64,000 nt of DNA from positions 248,001 to 312,000 of the forward strand of contig AP026538.1 of the NCBI GenBank assembly GCA_026075535.2, written 5' to 3'. Both the position numbers and the translations under genes were made by a program. This DNA comes from Tricholoma matsutake (taxonomy: Eukaryota; Basidiomycota; Agaricomycetes; Agaricales; Tricholomataceae). The notes beneath the pieces were generated by a model that saw only the letters and a program-made list of their open reading frames with translations, made no database searches and had not been told where the DNA came from. The stretch's first letter is position 1; every line of letters starts with the position of its first letter. Shown in pieces: positions 44,880 to 55,426 of the stretch.

Positions 44880-46310
44880 GGCACCTAACAGTAGGGACAA
44901 ACTTGGGGGTGAAGAAATCTTCTCAATGTTCCATTTGGTCATCATTTAATGAGATCAAGTATTTGACAATTGTCAGGTAGCTGAAGTCAGTGCTCCAACC
45001 ACCGCACTTGCATATCCTCCGAAAGGACCAGCGGCGGTAGCAGTGAAGATACTGGCAACCACCATGGCAAAAGGAATGTGTGCCGTAGGGTGTGGGGTCC
45101 AAATTCACATCCAGCAGGTTGTTTCTAAAGAGCTCAAGGAACTGCTGTGCTGTCTGAAGGGTGTTGGACATGAGTGATAAGGAACAATGCTCAGTAAACT
45201 TACCATGGGCACATTGGCTTCTGCAATGCGATCACCCGAAGCAATGCACTAGAAGAGAAAGCCATTTGTAAGCTTTGATTCTTCAATCCAGTCAGCAACA
45301 GCTTGTACAGGGCAGAGGTGTGCCTCCTCCTCTGGCAGGGGATAAAGAACAAACAGTGGGATCTCTAGTGCCCCCCCCCCCAAAAAAAAAAAATTTGGTC
45401 AAACAAAGCAGCATTTGTATCTCAAAACCAACTCACCTCCACACTGTTCCATCTTCCAAAAGGGCAGCAGAAGCTCCATGTGTTTGCCTTTGGCAGTCTT
45501 GACAAATGTGATGTCATGGACTTGGATCTTGAGAACTTCATCAAATCGGAGGAGACATATGCTATCGCATATGCAGCAGACATTAGATGATGAGCACACC
45601 CTCCTCCCCAGCTTTCTGAGCTCTTATTGGAATGCTTTCTTGGTGCATAATCTTTGATGGTCCAGTTCTCAGGAATGTGGTTGAAATGATACATTGCCTG
45701 CATGATTGCCTGGCTATGTTGGTCCCGATGCACTCAGTCACATGCAGAGAAGGGGCACTCACTGGTGTAATTGCACATGCACTGGTTGCGCTTTCGCCTG
45801 CTTGCACCTGGGTTTTTTTTTTTAGCATTCCAAGCACTAACCTGGAGTCAGATGACTCTGTACCTTTCATTGATGCAAGCTTATCATGTACATTGATACA
45901 GCCTCACACACCAATGGATTGCCCTTCATCTCACCCATTCTCTCATTCTCTTGCCACTGAAGAGTTCCCAGTCCATGGATCCACCCGAACATGTATGTCA
46001 TTGATGCACACATCTTCTGTGCACTCGAGTAAGTGTCCCTTTGGATACTGGGATCTTTGAGGGTTCCATCAAGGTTCAATGTATCGCAGCTGCAAACAAC
46101 TGTTAGTTGCTTTCTTTGTCCCCCGATGCCATCAAGTGCTTACCTGTTCATTATCCATGCAGCAATGAACATGGGTGCATCCTTTGGTGGCTTGGAACTG
46201 ATGAACCCCTTCTTATCCTTTATCAGCCCGTTCTCAATCAAGAACTTGACACACTGTTCTGAAAGGCTGGATGGAGGTTTGTTGTCAACTACAAGCCTGT
46301 TTCACAATAA
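44880..46310 (-). pseudogene. Crypton-type tyrosine recombinase
   Basis: Minus strand. N-terminal region: LNLDGTLKDPSIQRDTYSSA, QKMCASMTYMFGWIHGLG, NPLVCEAVSMYM (46079-45870). Then HIPENWTIKDYAPR, WGGGCAH, ICLLRFDEVLKIQ with the first catalytic Arg (about 45550), LPFWKME-like text, and the C-terminal part QFLELFRNNLLDVNLDPTPYGTHS (45140-45070), CGGWSTDFS and LTIVKYLISLNDD with the nucleophile Tyr. The family motif HSFRRGG (the HxxR of tyrosine recombinases) reads HSFCHGG: codons 45067-45069 (TGC for Arg) and 45064-45066 (CAT for Arg), both explained by CpG change. Conserved RMRAS/RLLG-type Arg positions also read Cys or Trp. The enzyme should be dead. Confidence 0.85.
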
Positions 46311-46339
46311 ATGCAAGGCTGTCAGCCCTTACTTGCGGT

Positions 46340-48320
46340 ACTGCTGATCAGTGTCCTTGGTGACCCCCTTTGAAGCATTCTGCACTATTTTCCTGAGCTC
46401 CTCCAACCCACTGGGAGAGGTGTGAGCATCTTCCTCCTCTTCTGGAATTGGCTGTGTATCCTCCTTGGTGATGTTGGGCATTGACTCCTGCTCACCTTCC
46501 AGATCATTCTTGATATCCGCAATGATGTGCTCAAGCATTGCAGCTGGAAGCCACGCACGAATGCCCATAATTTCGTCCACAGCAGTACCATCTCCCATGT
46601 CAGAGGCAGCCTGACATACACTAGCAAGGTACTCTTTCTCAAGATGAAGCTTGATGCGTGCTTCTCTTTGGTAGGTAGATGACTTATTGGATTGGTACAG
46701 AAGAACCCCACCAATGAGTGGCAATGTGACAGGACAGCACAGAGCTCCCTGATCCAACAAGACAGCATGCCAAATGAGCTCCTGCACAGCAATCCCTGAA
46801 AAGACAAAGGAAGCAAAGTGTCACAGGACACCGCCAGGATCCTGACCCCAGACAATGGTATGCTTGGCAAAGCGGGAGAGTGCAATGGTGTCAATACCTC
46901 CATTCGACATGAGCAGAGGCATCACAAAGGCTGCCTGGTGTTGCAGAGTTTTCAGGTGCGTGTAGAGCCTGAGGATCCAAAGATCAGGGAATGTGTCGGG
47001 GATCAGATTGGCAAGCTTGGGCTGGCGCTGCTTGAGAAAGCCAGCACAGTTCTCACATAGCTCAATGAGGAGATCCTCATGCCAGGCAGCACGAAAGGCA
47101 GCAACCTGTTCTGGCGAGTGGTCATCACCAGTGCCTACCACCAAGCGCTGACCAAATCCGGCACAAGCTAGCACCGATGCAGTGGTTTGACCACACCCCT
47201 TGAGGCCTGGCTGGTTGGTGAAGATACATGGGTGAGCACTGGCAGACATCCAAGAATGTTTGTGGAGCTAACTTACTGAATAGTTGCCACCTGCCAGCAA
47301 CACAATCAGGACAAAATCTTCCTGGCAGAACCCAAGCTCACAGATCGACTCCTGGTCATACATCATGACCCACTGGTCCTTGCTGTCTCCTTGTAAGCTA
47401 TACATGACCCTGTTAGCCATATGTGTGGGTAGTCAGCTAGCAACTTACACTCAGAGGATGGTCGATGCACTGAATACAAAGATGTTGGAGTCATCTGTTA
47501 AGATGGCATCTATCAGCCCCTCTCTTGACATCCAGGCTAGCTCTGCCTCTGCCTCCCCACATGCCTGCAGACAAATGAGAAAGATGGCATGGAAATAGTG
47601 TGAAGATTGACCTACAATGACCCATGGGATCCCAAAGCAGTCCAGCATCTCCTGTGTGTCCCTCGCCAGCCAGTGCTGGGTCCCACGCACAATCTTGTTA
47701 CACTTCTGCGCAGGTCACTCAGGCCCATCGAACACAAAGATGGGGAAGAATGGAAGACTGAGCAGTTGAGCACAGCAGCCAAACAGCTCTGCGAGCTCAT
47801 GGTTTTTGGTGTGACCACGATGCGAGCTTGCTCAATAGAACCACCTGCTGCAGGAAAACAATGCCATCAGTATTGCCTCCATGCTCTCGTGGACACCTTG
47901 CACACACCTGATATCAATGCCAATTTGGAGGCCTCTCACACCCCCTTTATTCTGCAAAAAACCATGTTCAACTGCGAGCTTATGCAAAGAGATATTTTCT
48001 CCTGCAGGCTCTACAATCTGGAGAAGTTGATGACAACATGACAGTCAGAACAGATAAAGGGTAAAGTGTCCACAGACATACCTGCCACAGACTGTTGACA
48101 CCCATGATGTGCGTGATAGTTCAAAGCGAGGTTGGAAAAGGGGCTGAGAGCATTGAGGATAGATGATTGATCAGCTGTATTTAGATGTGTGCATGGAGCA
48201 GGCAAAAGCTTGCCATCGATCTTCATGCATTTGCAGTCACTGTAACCTTCTTGCTTCATGAGATGATTTGAGTGTTTGGCAAGGCATCCACAAGGCGACG
48301 AGAAGAAGAGAACCAGTGAC
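46340..48320 (-). pseudogene. GEN1/Yen1-like XPG family nuclease
   Basis: XPG nucleases cut flaps or Holliday junctions; basidiomycetes carry many GEN1-like copies. Minus strand: N-terminal LAVEHGF and RGLQIGIDI (about 47950), CAQLLSLPFFPIFVFDGPE (47790-47715) with a catalytic Asp, RGTQHWLARDTQEMLDCFGI (47690), the XPG-I acidic motif GEAEAELAWM and IDAILTDDSN (47560-47480), LGFCQEDFVLIVLLAGGNY (47330), the helix-hairpin-helix GLKGCGQTTASVLACAGFG (47220), and NLIPDTFPDLWILRLYTH. The C-terminal part (46787-46340) has IRAWLPAAMLEHI. TGA at 47715-47717 replaces the Arg of FDGPERP, and the N-terminal frames are shifted, so this is a pseudogene with intact active-site acids. Confidence 0.85.
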
Positions 48321-48999
48321 AACTAGTCAGACTGGCATCTCGTGAAGAGCAAGTGACAACAAGTCAGACTGCTCAGCATGGCAAGATTGTGGCGAGAAGT
48401 ACATATGCTGCTGGAGCTATGCTAATGTGAGAAGGTATGTTGATTCACGGTGAGTGAACGACGAGGGAGGAGGGAAAGGAGGAATGGCGATGATTGATGG
48501 CAGCAATAACAACATGATAAATGAAGGAGGGTGGGAACATTTGGTGTTTGTTGTGTGGGGTGGCACGGACCGGGCAGTGGAATCATCTTTGATCCCTGTT
48601 CGTACGTCTTTTTTACTTGATGCCTTGAGTTGCACACAGTTTTTCACTGGGCTGCCTGCCAGGAAACAAGGGTCAGAAGGGAGCTGATGAATGAGAAGAG
48701 ACAGTTTTGCATTCCCACAGGATGGTTTGCAGGGGATCAATGATTCCAACAAGTGTGACATGCCCACGATTATTTAGACTAAGGGCTGACATCAGACCTT
48801 TCTGATGTGAGAGATGAGCCTGGATCGTATAATCTGCAGGTATGTAACCACCATGACTACCATCAGAACCATCGTCATTGTCAGAGTTGTTAGAGTCATC
48901 GCTGTAATATGTAACAGCCACCTGTGGGAATGATAGGTAAGATGTTTGCAATGGTCTCGACAGTAACTGGGTCAGCCACTCCAGATAGATTCAAAATAT
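48321..48999. other. No gene recognised
   Basis: A plus-strand frame (48454-48687, Gly/Asn/Met-rich) and minus frames show no family. A short direct repeat of gtgacaac.agtcagactg occurs at 48317 and 48350. Confidence 0.35.
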
Positions 49000-51138
49000 G
49001 TGACAATGGTCTCAATCAGTGGAGGACACTAAGTTCTGCAAAGCCCTGGCAAATATGAGGTACAAGGCTTGCATGCCAGCCGACATTGCATTCCTTAGGT
49101 CCCGTATATCCAGTGAACTACCCGGCTGCTCTAACATGAATGAAAAACAGTTCAGAAACATGTCGATAATAACCACACTCAATTCGCAAAAGGATGAAAT
49201 AAATAAACTCAGTAGTCAAAGGTTTGCTGCTGAAACAAAACAGCAGTTGACAGATTTCTTTTCTGTCGATACCGTTGCTTGCAAGGAACCTGAACAAGCA
49301 TGTGAAATGTGAAATAAGGTCTCTGGTAACAAATGATCCATTAAGCAAGGTGTGATTCCAGAAAAGATTCAACATGCTCTTTGCGAGCAGCCTGCTTGCA
49401 TGAATACAAAGCTCATTCCTGCAAAGCTGTCCATCTGTGTCAGCATGCCTATCATGATCTGTAACAATGCTGCTACAGAAATGTGCCTCACAAAGGGTCA
49501 AGAGGGTTTCATGTATGGATGGCAGTCACACAAACTTCCAAACAACAAGGACGTGTTAGACACCCTATTTGTGGAGCTTGCAAACCCACCGAAGATGGAT
49601 GGCTTACCTCAGAATGTTATAACCCTGATAAGGACCAGTGTTGTCACAAACTGCAGGTTTCTGGATGACACATCACTCACTGTATCAAGGAGTCAAGTTG
49701 AGGCCCTGCCAAACTTCACAATGACAGACTATGCCTCCCAGGGAAAAATTCAGCCATACAATGTTGTGGACCTTAGCCAGTGCTGTTCTCACCAAGGATA
49801 TTACACTGCCTGTCCAGGAGTGCCACCACAGCTGGGACATTGATTCTGTCCAGCCTTCACACAACCAAGATCACTGGGGGTGCATCTGGAGCACTGTGCC
49901 AAGAATTTTGGGAGCTAGAGCTATTGGATAATATCACTGCTCTCAAATTTGAGGATAAGCTGCTGAGAGCTATCGTGATGGCAGATCATAGGAATACCTT
50001 GATAAATTTGTTTCAGGAACACAAGGGTAAGAACTACATGCTGTCCACAATGCATAAAGCCATCCATTGGAGTAGGTCAGATCCATTTCTGGAATGGAAG
50101 GAATATCTTGACTGGCAAGTAATCGGCCCAAAAGGAATTGATAGCAATGCTGGCATTTTGCATATGAGCAGTTCCAAGGCACCATCTACACCCATGATGA
50201 AGCTGCCTCATGACTCAAACACATTTATATTAAAACACAAATCTTCTTATATCGTTCCTACAAATAAGTGGCCAAAAGTGAAAAAAATAAAATTTATTCA
50301 CCCTCCTGTTGATCCATCTGAAGCCATCTGCCTGAGTGTCCCACTCGACACTACTTGGATGAACAACAGCTGTGCATACGACGCAGTATTTGTAGTGTTC
50401 TTTAACATATGGTGTGAGAATCCTGCACAGACCAGTGCATCATGGCAGGGCTTGCAGTCAGAATTGCTGGATTCCCTAATGACAAGCTTTGAAACACATG
50501 AGAGCTTTCAAGTCGACCGTTCTACATCTTGGCACTTTTCTTTGGAACAAATTAGAGATTTCTTGAGATGTCACTTAGCCAGAATTTCTGCAGAGTTCAC
50601 CTTTAGAGGTTATGCAAGTGTGCACTCTATTGCCCACTGCTTGCTTAAAACCGGCCACCCAATCACAGTGTCAGAGCTTGCCTGCCCAAATGAACATGAT
50701 GTTGGTAGAAATATTGACCAGAACCCAGCTGCTAACTGTGAAATTATTGTTTTTGGATGCCCTGGTATGTCTTTACAAGCTTGCATGGATGACTTCATGG
50801 TTGGCATAGCTTCCAAATGTTCTACTTGCGATGCTTATTTGTTGAGGAAGACCTTTGTTCTTCAAACACCGCCTCTGCTGGCCTTCAACATAGGAATCAG
50901 CAAACCATCTCTATCTCCTGATCTCTGGATTACCTGTGGAGATGCTGCTTGTGTTCATTACATGCTCAGAGGAGTTGTTTATTTTGAAAATGGGCATTTC
51001 ATGTCACGTGTGATTACTAGTGCCGGTATGATCTGGTTTCATGATGGAATGCTGACAGGTGCATCATTACTGTATGAGTCTCAAGATGTAGCGTCCATCA
51101 GTACTGATGGTGCAGTCATGGCATTCTACACTTTGTGA
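49000..51138 (+). pseudogene. Helitron helicase C-terminal half with cysteine-protease-like domain
   Basis: The PIF1-type helicase end begins near 49019 (FCKALANMRYKACMPADIAF) and has SIITTLNSQKDEIN, KLSICVSMPIMI (49430), TKGQEGFMYGWQS, MTDYASQGKIQPYNVVDL (49720) and motif VI. A one-base deletion at 49810/49811 shifts the frame between HQGYYTA and LSRSATTAGTLI. After GALCQEFWELELLD and HKAIHWSRSDPFLE comes a second domain (50340-51138) with a Cys box NNSCAYDAVFVVF and a His/Asp box (NGHFMSRVI, WFHDGM), as in ubiquitin-protease-like folds; CxxC pairs (SKCSTCDAY) suggest bound zinc. TGA codons at 49310 and 49334 interrupt the helicase. The protease frame is open for 452 codons and ends TGA 51136-51138. 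Rep and the helicase N terminus are missing. Confidence 0.85.
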
Positions 51139-52048
51139 TCTCCTAAGCCCACAAGCTCCAAACATATTCATTGCCCACGTTACTTTTCATCCCCCCAAGC
51201 CTGAAAGAATTTGGATTTGTCGTGCAGAGCAGCAGCCCTTACAGTGCAAGTAATTAGATTTTCTGGAAGTAATGAAGCCTATCTTTTGAACCATATATGC
51301 CATCAGTTTAATTTTGTAGTTGATGTGGTGTAATTTAATAATCAGTAAATCATGGTGAAACACTTGGTAAGTGATAGTATCGACAACAGCCCTTTACATT
51401 CATATTCAGTGTTGGAAGATCTCATTGGCATCAAACATGACCCTTACAGATTTGTGGCCCTAGCCTGTATTTCGCAGTCACAGTCACCCGCTTATTCATC
51501 TATTTCTTCAAGTTGTGGCTCGTAAAACACATTTACCATGCATTTCAGGTATGCTCTGCATTTTCCCTCATTTTTCTTCCTCTTATGAATGACATCTTAT
51601 ACTAGTAGTGCTTCGCTTTCCTGCACTGAGTCGATATAGGGAGATCCACCCCACTGATGTGTGTTCCTAGTTTTATTGTCCTACAAAATAGAAGGACACC
51701 CAACAACAACACCTGATGACACATCCTCCCACCCCTGCCACTGGACAGGGGGAAGGCAGGGGTGACGACAGAGATGGCGACAACAATAACGGGGGTTGCA
51801 GGAGCGGCTACAGAAAGGACGGAAGGGGTGGTGCTCGAGGGACAATGTCCTCTGGGCCCACAGGTATTTTTTTTTCTTTCCTTTCCTTTCCTACCATTTT
51901 GGAGTGCATGGGAGGTCTTTGTCCTCCCCCACGTATTCCTGGAGGAATCCTGGAGGATTATTGGGAACCAATGTTCCAGCCATTTGTGATTCAAGTATAT
52001 ATTCCTGGCTCTTCCCATCCCAGGGGGATTCCTGGTTGATTCCTGGTA
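51139..52048. other. Helitron flank and remnant of a low-complexity element
   Basis: 51139-51600 may be the Helitron tail; CTAG near 51602 could be a terminus but no clear hairpin precedes it. 51715-52048 carries Gly/Asp/Thr-rich frames, GGGCCCACAGGTATTTTTTTTT (51857-51878, intron-like start) and tattcctggaggaatcctgg words. Confidence 0.35.
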
Positions 52049-52182
52049 AATTACACTCTTTCAGGAGGAATTCCTGGAATTCCCCAGGACTCTGGTACCA
52101 GGAATCCCCCAGGACTCTCAGGACTCTACCAGGAATTAACCAGGAGTCTTTATTACTACTAAGTAATAAAATAAATGTCATG

Positions 52183-52258
52183 AGCCAGAATTGAACCCTC
52201 AGCATTAGATGACAAACATTATAGCACAGCCAATATAACCACTACACCACATAGATTT
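52183..52258 (-). repeat. tRNA-like promoter, left end of the outer element
   Basis: Minus strand: TGGTGTAGTGGTTATATTGG (A box) and GGGTTCAATTC (B box). It looks like a diverged tRNA head with a lengthened middle. Confidence 0.6.
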
Positions 52259-52639
52259 ACAACATATATCTACTAACTGCTCTAGGCCACCATTGGGGCG
52301 GCTGTGCATGACAAAGCACACAGCTGCATCATCAACACTGCCAACTCATCAACCATCACCACCACTCTCGACGACGCTGCCGCTAGTGCTTAAAAGTCCA
52401 GTCCGGTCAGTAATTTACACTCCTCCACCTATTCCGATTGGACTCACTGGAGTCCAGTTCCATTGGATTCCAGTGGATTCTGGTTATTCCGACTGGATTC
52501 CATTGGATTCCATTGGATTCCAGTTATTCCAACCAGATTCTGGTTACTCCAGATGCTCAACTTAGAGTATATACCCTAATGGATAGTCAAATTTCAAGTC
52601 TTAAGTTGTCAAAGTGCCTACAAAATATATTTGTGCAGA

Positions 52640-52730
52640 GTAAGAATTGAACTCAAGACATCTTGATTAGAGTGATCACATGACAAACCAAACATGTGTG
52701 CTTAACCAGTTGAGCTACAGGAAAATTATT
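52640..52730 (-). repeat. tRNA-like promoter, left end of element C
   Basis: Minus strand: TAGCTCAACTGGTTAAGC (A box) and GAGTTCAATTC (B box). Confidence 0.6.
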
Positions 52731-52807
52731 AGTTAGTAATATAATGTTTATTCATGACACTCTAATTTTTTTCGAAGTAGTTAAGATCAAATTTTTTTAA
52801 TTAACCA

Positions 52808-53075
52808 CATCCCTCACATTGAATGCGAGGGAGTGGGCATGATTGTGATTATATACATAAACAAAAAATCCTCCCTCTCACAAGATGCAAGAGGGAGTTT
52901 TATTTATATACATAAAAAGCTAACCCCTTGCGCCAAATGTGAGGGGGGAGGTAAAAACATGATGAAAAAAATCACTCCCCCAGGCAAAACAGGGGAGGGG
53001 GGGCACAATAATAATAAATAATTAAAAGTACAAAAAAAATCCCTCCCCACACAAAGTGCAGGGGAGGGGGAGGGG
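52808..53075. repeat. Array of five short GC-rich hairpins
   Basis: Five stems of the type CCCTC.CA-loop-TG.GAGGG at about 52810, 52873, 52923, 52975 and 53041, separated by AT-rich linkers such as ttttatttatatacataaa. Stem sequences differ but both sides change together. Similar hairpins occur at about 9226, 9843, 55720, 55790 and 55846. Confidence 0.6.
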
Positions 53076-53109
53076 ATGTGACCGGCTGTTGTCTGTCCTT
53101 CCACCAACG

Positions 53110-53380
53110 ATCCACCCCATGAGCAGTTGCTCGTGAGGCTGGGGGTAGGTGGCTTGTCATCGTTGTCGTTCCACCCACGATCCACCCCACGAGCAGTTGC
53201 TCATGAGGCTGGAGGTGGGTGGCTTGTCATCATTGTCATTCCACCTGCAATCCACCCCACGAGCAGTTGCTCATGAGGCTGGGGGCGGGTGGTGTGTTGT
53301 CGTTGTCTCCTGTCCCTGTGCCTGGGCATCGTTCCACCCATGTTCCACCCCATGAGCAGTTGCTCATGAGGCTGGAGGTG
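53110..53380. repeat. Four spaced copies of the GAGCAGTTGCTC quasi-palindrome
   Basis: Each copy reads like CCACCCCATGAGCAGTTGCTC then TGAGGCTGG and GTGGCTTGTC. Core starts are near 53119, 53190, 53262 and 53356. On the minus strand each gives the peptide SNCSWGG..VE, also found at 9040-9089 (plus). Confidence 0.8.
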
Positions 53381-54047
53381 GGTGGCTTGTCGATGTTTGT
53401 CGCCATCGTCCCCCATTTGGATTTCTGTCTTGTTTTTTTTTTGGGGGGGAGGGAGGGGTTTGGGCACATCAGTGCGATGTGGCGCGTGTGTGGGGGTTGG
53501 TGGTTGCTTACTAGGCAGGTATCCCCCTTCTGGGGTCTCCTGGCATCCCTCTGCACCCACCTAGCCTGTATTGACAGCCTCACATCCCATTTGAATGGGG
53601 AGGAGGGGATCGGGTGGGCGTGGGCATGGGTTGTGCATTTTTCCATTGCATGTTTTCTGTTGCAGCAGGTCATCCCCAGTAGTATATAGCCTAAAAAGCA
53701 ATAAATTGAAATTAGTTGATTGATAAAAAGAAAAAGAAAAAAGAAAAAAACTTATCTATGGCCCAAACAACAATTGCCGTCATTTGGGCCCACATTCCAT
53801 CCAGTTGGCTCGTTTGAAGGTGGTGGTGATGGTGGCAGTGGGCGTGGGAATGGTGGTGGTGGGTGCACATGCAGTGGTGGTGGTAGAGTGGAGAGGAGGA
53901 GGAGGCGGCGTTGACAACGGTGGTGGTGGTTGTGAGCTGGCAGTCACATGTCACGTGTCATGCAATATGCATGTGTGCATATTCCGTTAATGGCTGTAAC
54001 TACGCACCTTGGTTGGGTAATAAAAGTATTAGATGTATGTAGATGAA

Positions 54048-54122
54048 TAATGACTTGGTAGCTCAATGGTTAAGCATGCTGTTATGTGTGCAGACCCAAG
54101 GTCAAGTGTTCAATTCTTGGTG
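54048..54122 (+). repeat. tRNA-like promoter, right end of element C
   Basis: TTGGTAGCTCAATGGTTAAGC (A box region) and GTGTTCAATTCTTGG (B box). Confidence 0.55.
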
Positions 54123-55063
54123 CAGGTCGAAATTTTATTTGGGAAAGCACATGCATTCTGGTTATTCCAGTTATGCTAGTGCCGTGCATCCGGTTGATCC
54201 GACTGTTCCAGGTAAAATGAGTCCGGGTAGATTCCAGGGATTCCAGAGGTAAAATTGACCCCCCAGTCCGACCGGAATTATGAATTGTGAGAAAAATATA
54301 TGTAAATGGAACTCCCCAGAATTCCAGAAATTCCGATTGGAATGGGCATTCTGACTGGAATCTGACTGGAATAGGTGGAGGAGTGTAATGTACTTGGTCC
54401 AGACCCAGTTCTCACGCTATTTTTGGCAAGACCGGAACCTGACCGGTCCTCCATAAAAGGAAATAACCAAATAAGCAGACCAGAACTGCAAAAAACCACA
54501 AAAAACTGGTCCTAACCAGTCATGACCGGTTTTACTAAAGGCCAGTAAGACTGATGTACAAAGTGGAAATAACTGCTCAAAAACACTGGTGGGAAACCTA
54601 CCCATAGTAATTCCCTTGAAACTTGTCAAAGCATTAAGCAGATCGGTGAAGAATTGAGTGAGATATCACCAAAGACAGGTTTCACGACCTGAAACCTGGT
54701 TGGGAAACTCATTTTTGGTGATATCTCACTCAATTCTTCACTGATTTGCTTAATTTTTTGACCAGTTTCAAGGTAATTACAAGAGGATTATGTGGCTGTG
54801 CTTAACCGGTTATGACTGGTCAGGACTGGTCTTGTAGGACCGGTCTTTTGTGGTTTTCTAACTTAAAATTTGAAAAAACTGGACTGATGGTCCGGTTTTT
54901 TCTGGTCCTGGTCCGGTCCAGTTCTGGTTATTTTCTGGTCACATGGACTGGACCTTTAAGGACTAGCTGCTGCTTCTCCCTCCTCTCCACTCTACTACCA
55001 CAACCACTGCATGGACACCCACTGCCACCACTCCCATGCCCACTCCCCCATCACCACCACCTG

Positions 55064-55426
55064 CAAACGAGCTGGCTGGATGGAATGCAGGCCCAAATGA
55101 CACTGATCGTGTCATTTGGGGCCTAAGTATGTTTTTTTTTGTTTGCTTTTTTTTTTTTTTTTGTTTTTATATACTAACCAACTTGTTTCGTTTGTTTTAT
55201 AGGTTTGACTCTACTGCCAGACAGAACATGGGCCCAAACGATGCAGATCGCATCATTTGGGCCCTAAGTAAGTTTTTTTTTGTTTGCTTTTTGTTTTTAT
55301 AAACTAACTAACTTGTTTCTTTTGTTTTATAGGTTCTACTCTACCGCCAGATGGGCCCTAAGTGTGCTTTTTTTTCCTTTTTTTTTGTTTATATAAGCTA
55401 ACAAAATATATTGCTTTGTTTTGTAG
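55064..55426 (+). repeat. Tandem mini-exon/intron units in the outer element
   Basis: Three consecutive intron-like segments, 55127-55202, 55268-55332 and 55362-55426: each begins GTATGT, GTAAGT or GTGTGC, has a poly-T tract, CTAACNAAC or GCTAAC, and ends TTTTATAG or TTTGTAG. The mini-exons between end GGGCCCTAA or GGGGCCTAA and contain a hairpin, GGGCCCAAACGATGC/GCATCATTTGGGCCC at 55229-55263. One plus frame gives GPNDADRIIWAL. The units are clearly duplicates of each other. Confidence 0.65.

Larger units (their letters stand above)
52413..54389. mobile_element. Element C: complete tRNA-headed non-coding element
   Basis: Ends ATTTACACTCCTCCACC (52413) and GGTGGAGGAGTGTAAT (to 54389), followed inward by CTATTCCGATTGGA-like words. 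GTA directly flanks both ends (52410-52412, 54390-54392), a plausible 3-bp target duplication. It contains a tRNA-like promoter near each end (minus 52640-52730, plus 54048-54122), a GC-hairpin array (52808-53075), four spaced GAGCAGTTGCTC palindromes (53119-53370), and a GGCCCAAA...TTTGGGCCC motif (53760-53794). No transposase, so mobilised in trans if at all. This is the best complete example of the family in the window. Confidence 0.75.
52387..54962. mobile_element. Fold-back element F (ACCGGT-rich), split by element C
   Basis: Ends TGCTTAAAAGTCCAGTCC (52387) and GGACTGGACCTTTAAGGA (to 54962) are inverted copies; CTAG flanks both sides (52383-52386 and 54963-54966). Inside are many ACCGGTC / GACTGGTC words and a central inverted repeat (54628-54673 against 54716-54765, around GAATTGAGTGAGATATCACC). 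Without the element C insertion it is about 600 bp and non-coding. Confidence 0.75.

Noticed and set aside
7113..49336. Classical RIP (repeat-induced point mutation)
   Set aside because: RIP acts mainly at CpA and gives many TAA/TAG stops and strong AT bias. Here the changes noted fit CpG and the stops are TGA. A full count would be needed to exclude a minor contribution.
51602..51606. Helitron 3' terminus at CTAG
   Set aside because: CTAG is present but I could not see the required subterminal hairpin just upstream, and no second copy was available for comparison.
52808..53380. CRISPR array
   Set aside because: The units are hairpins or palindromes with variable stems and irregular spacing, in a eukaryotic transposon, with no cas genes.
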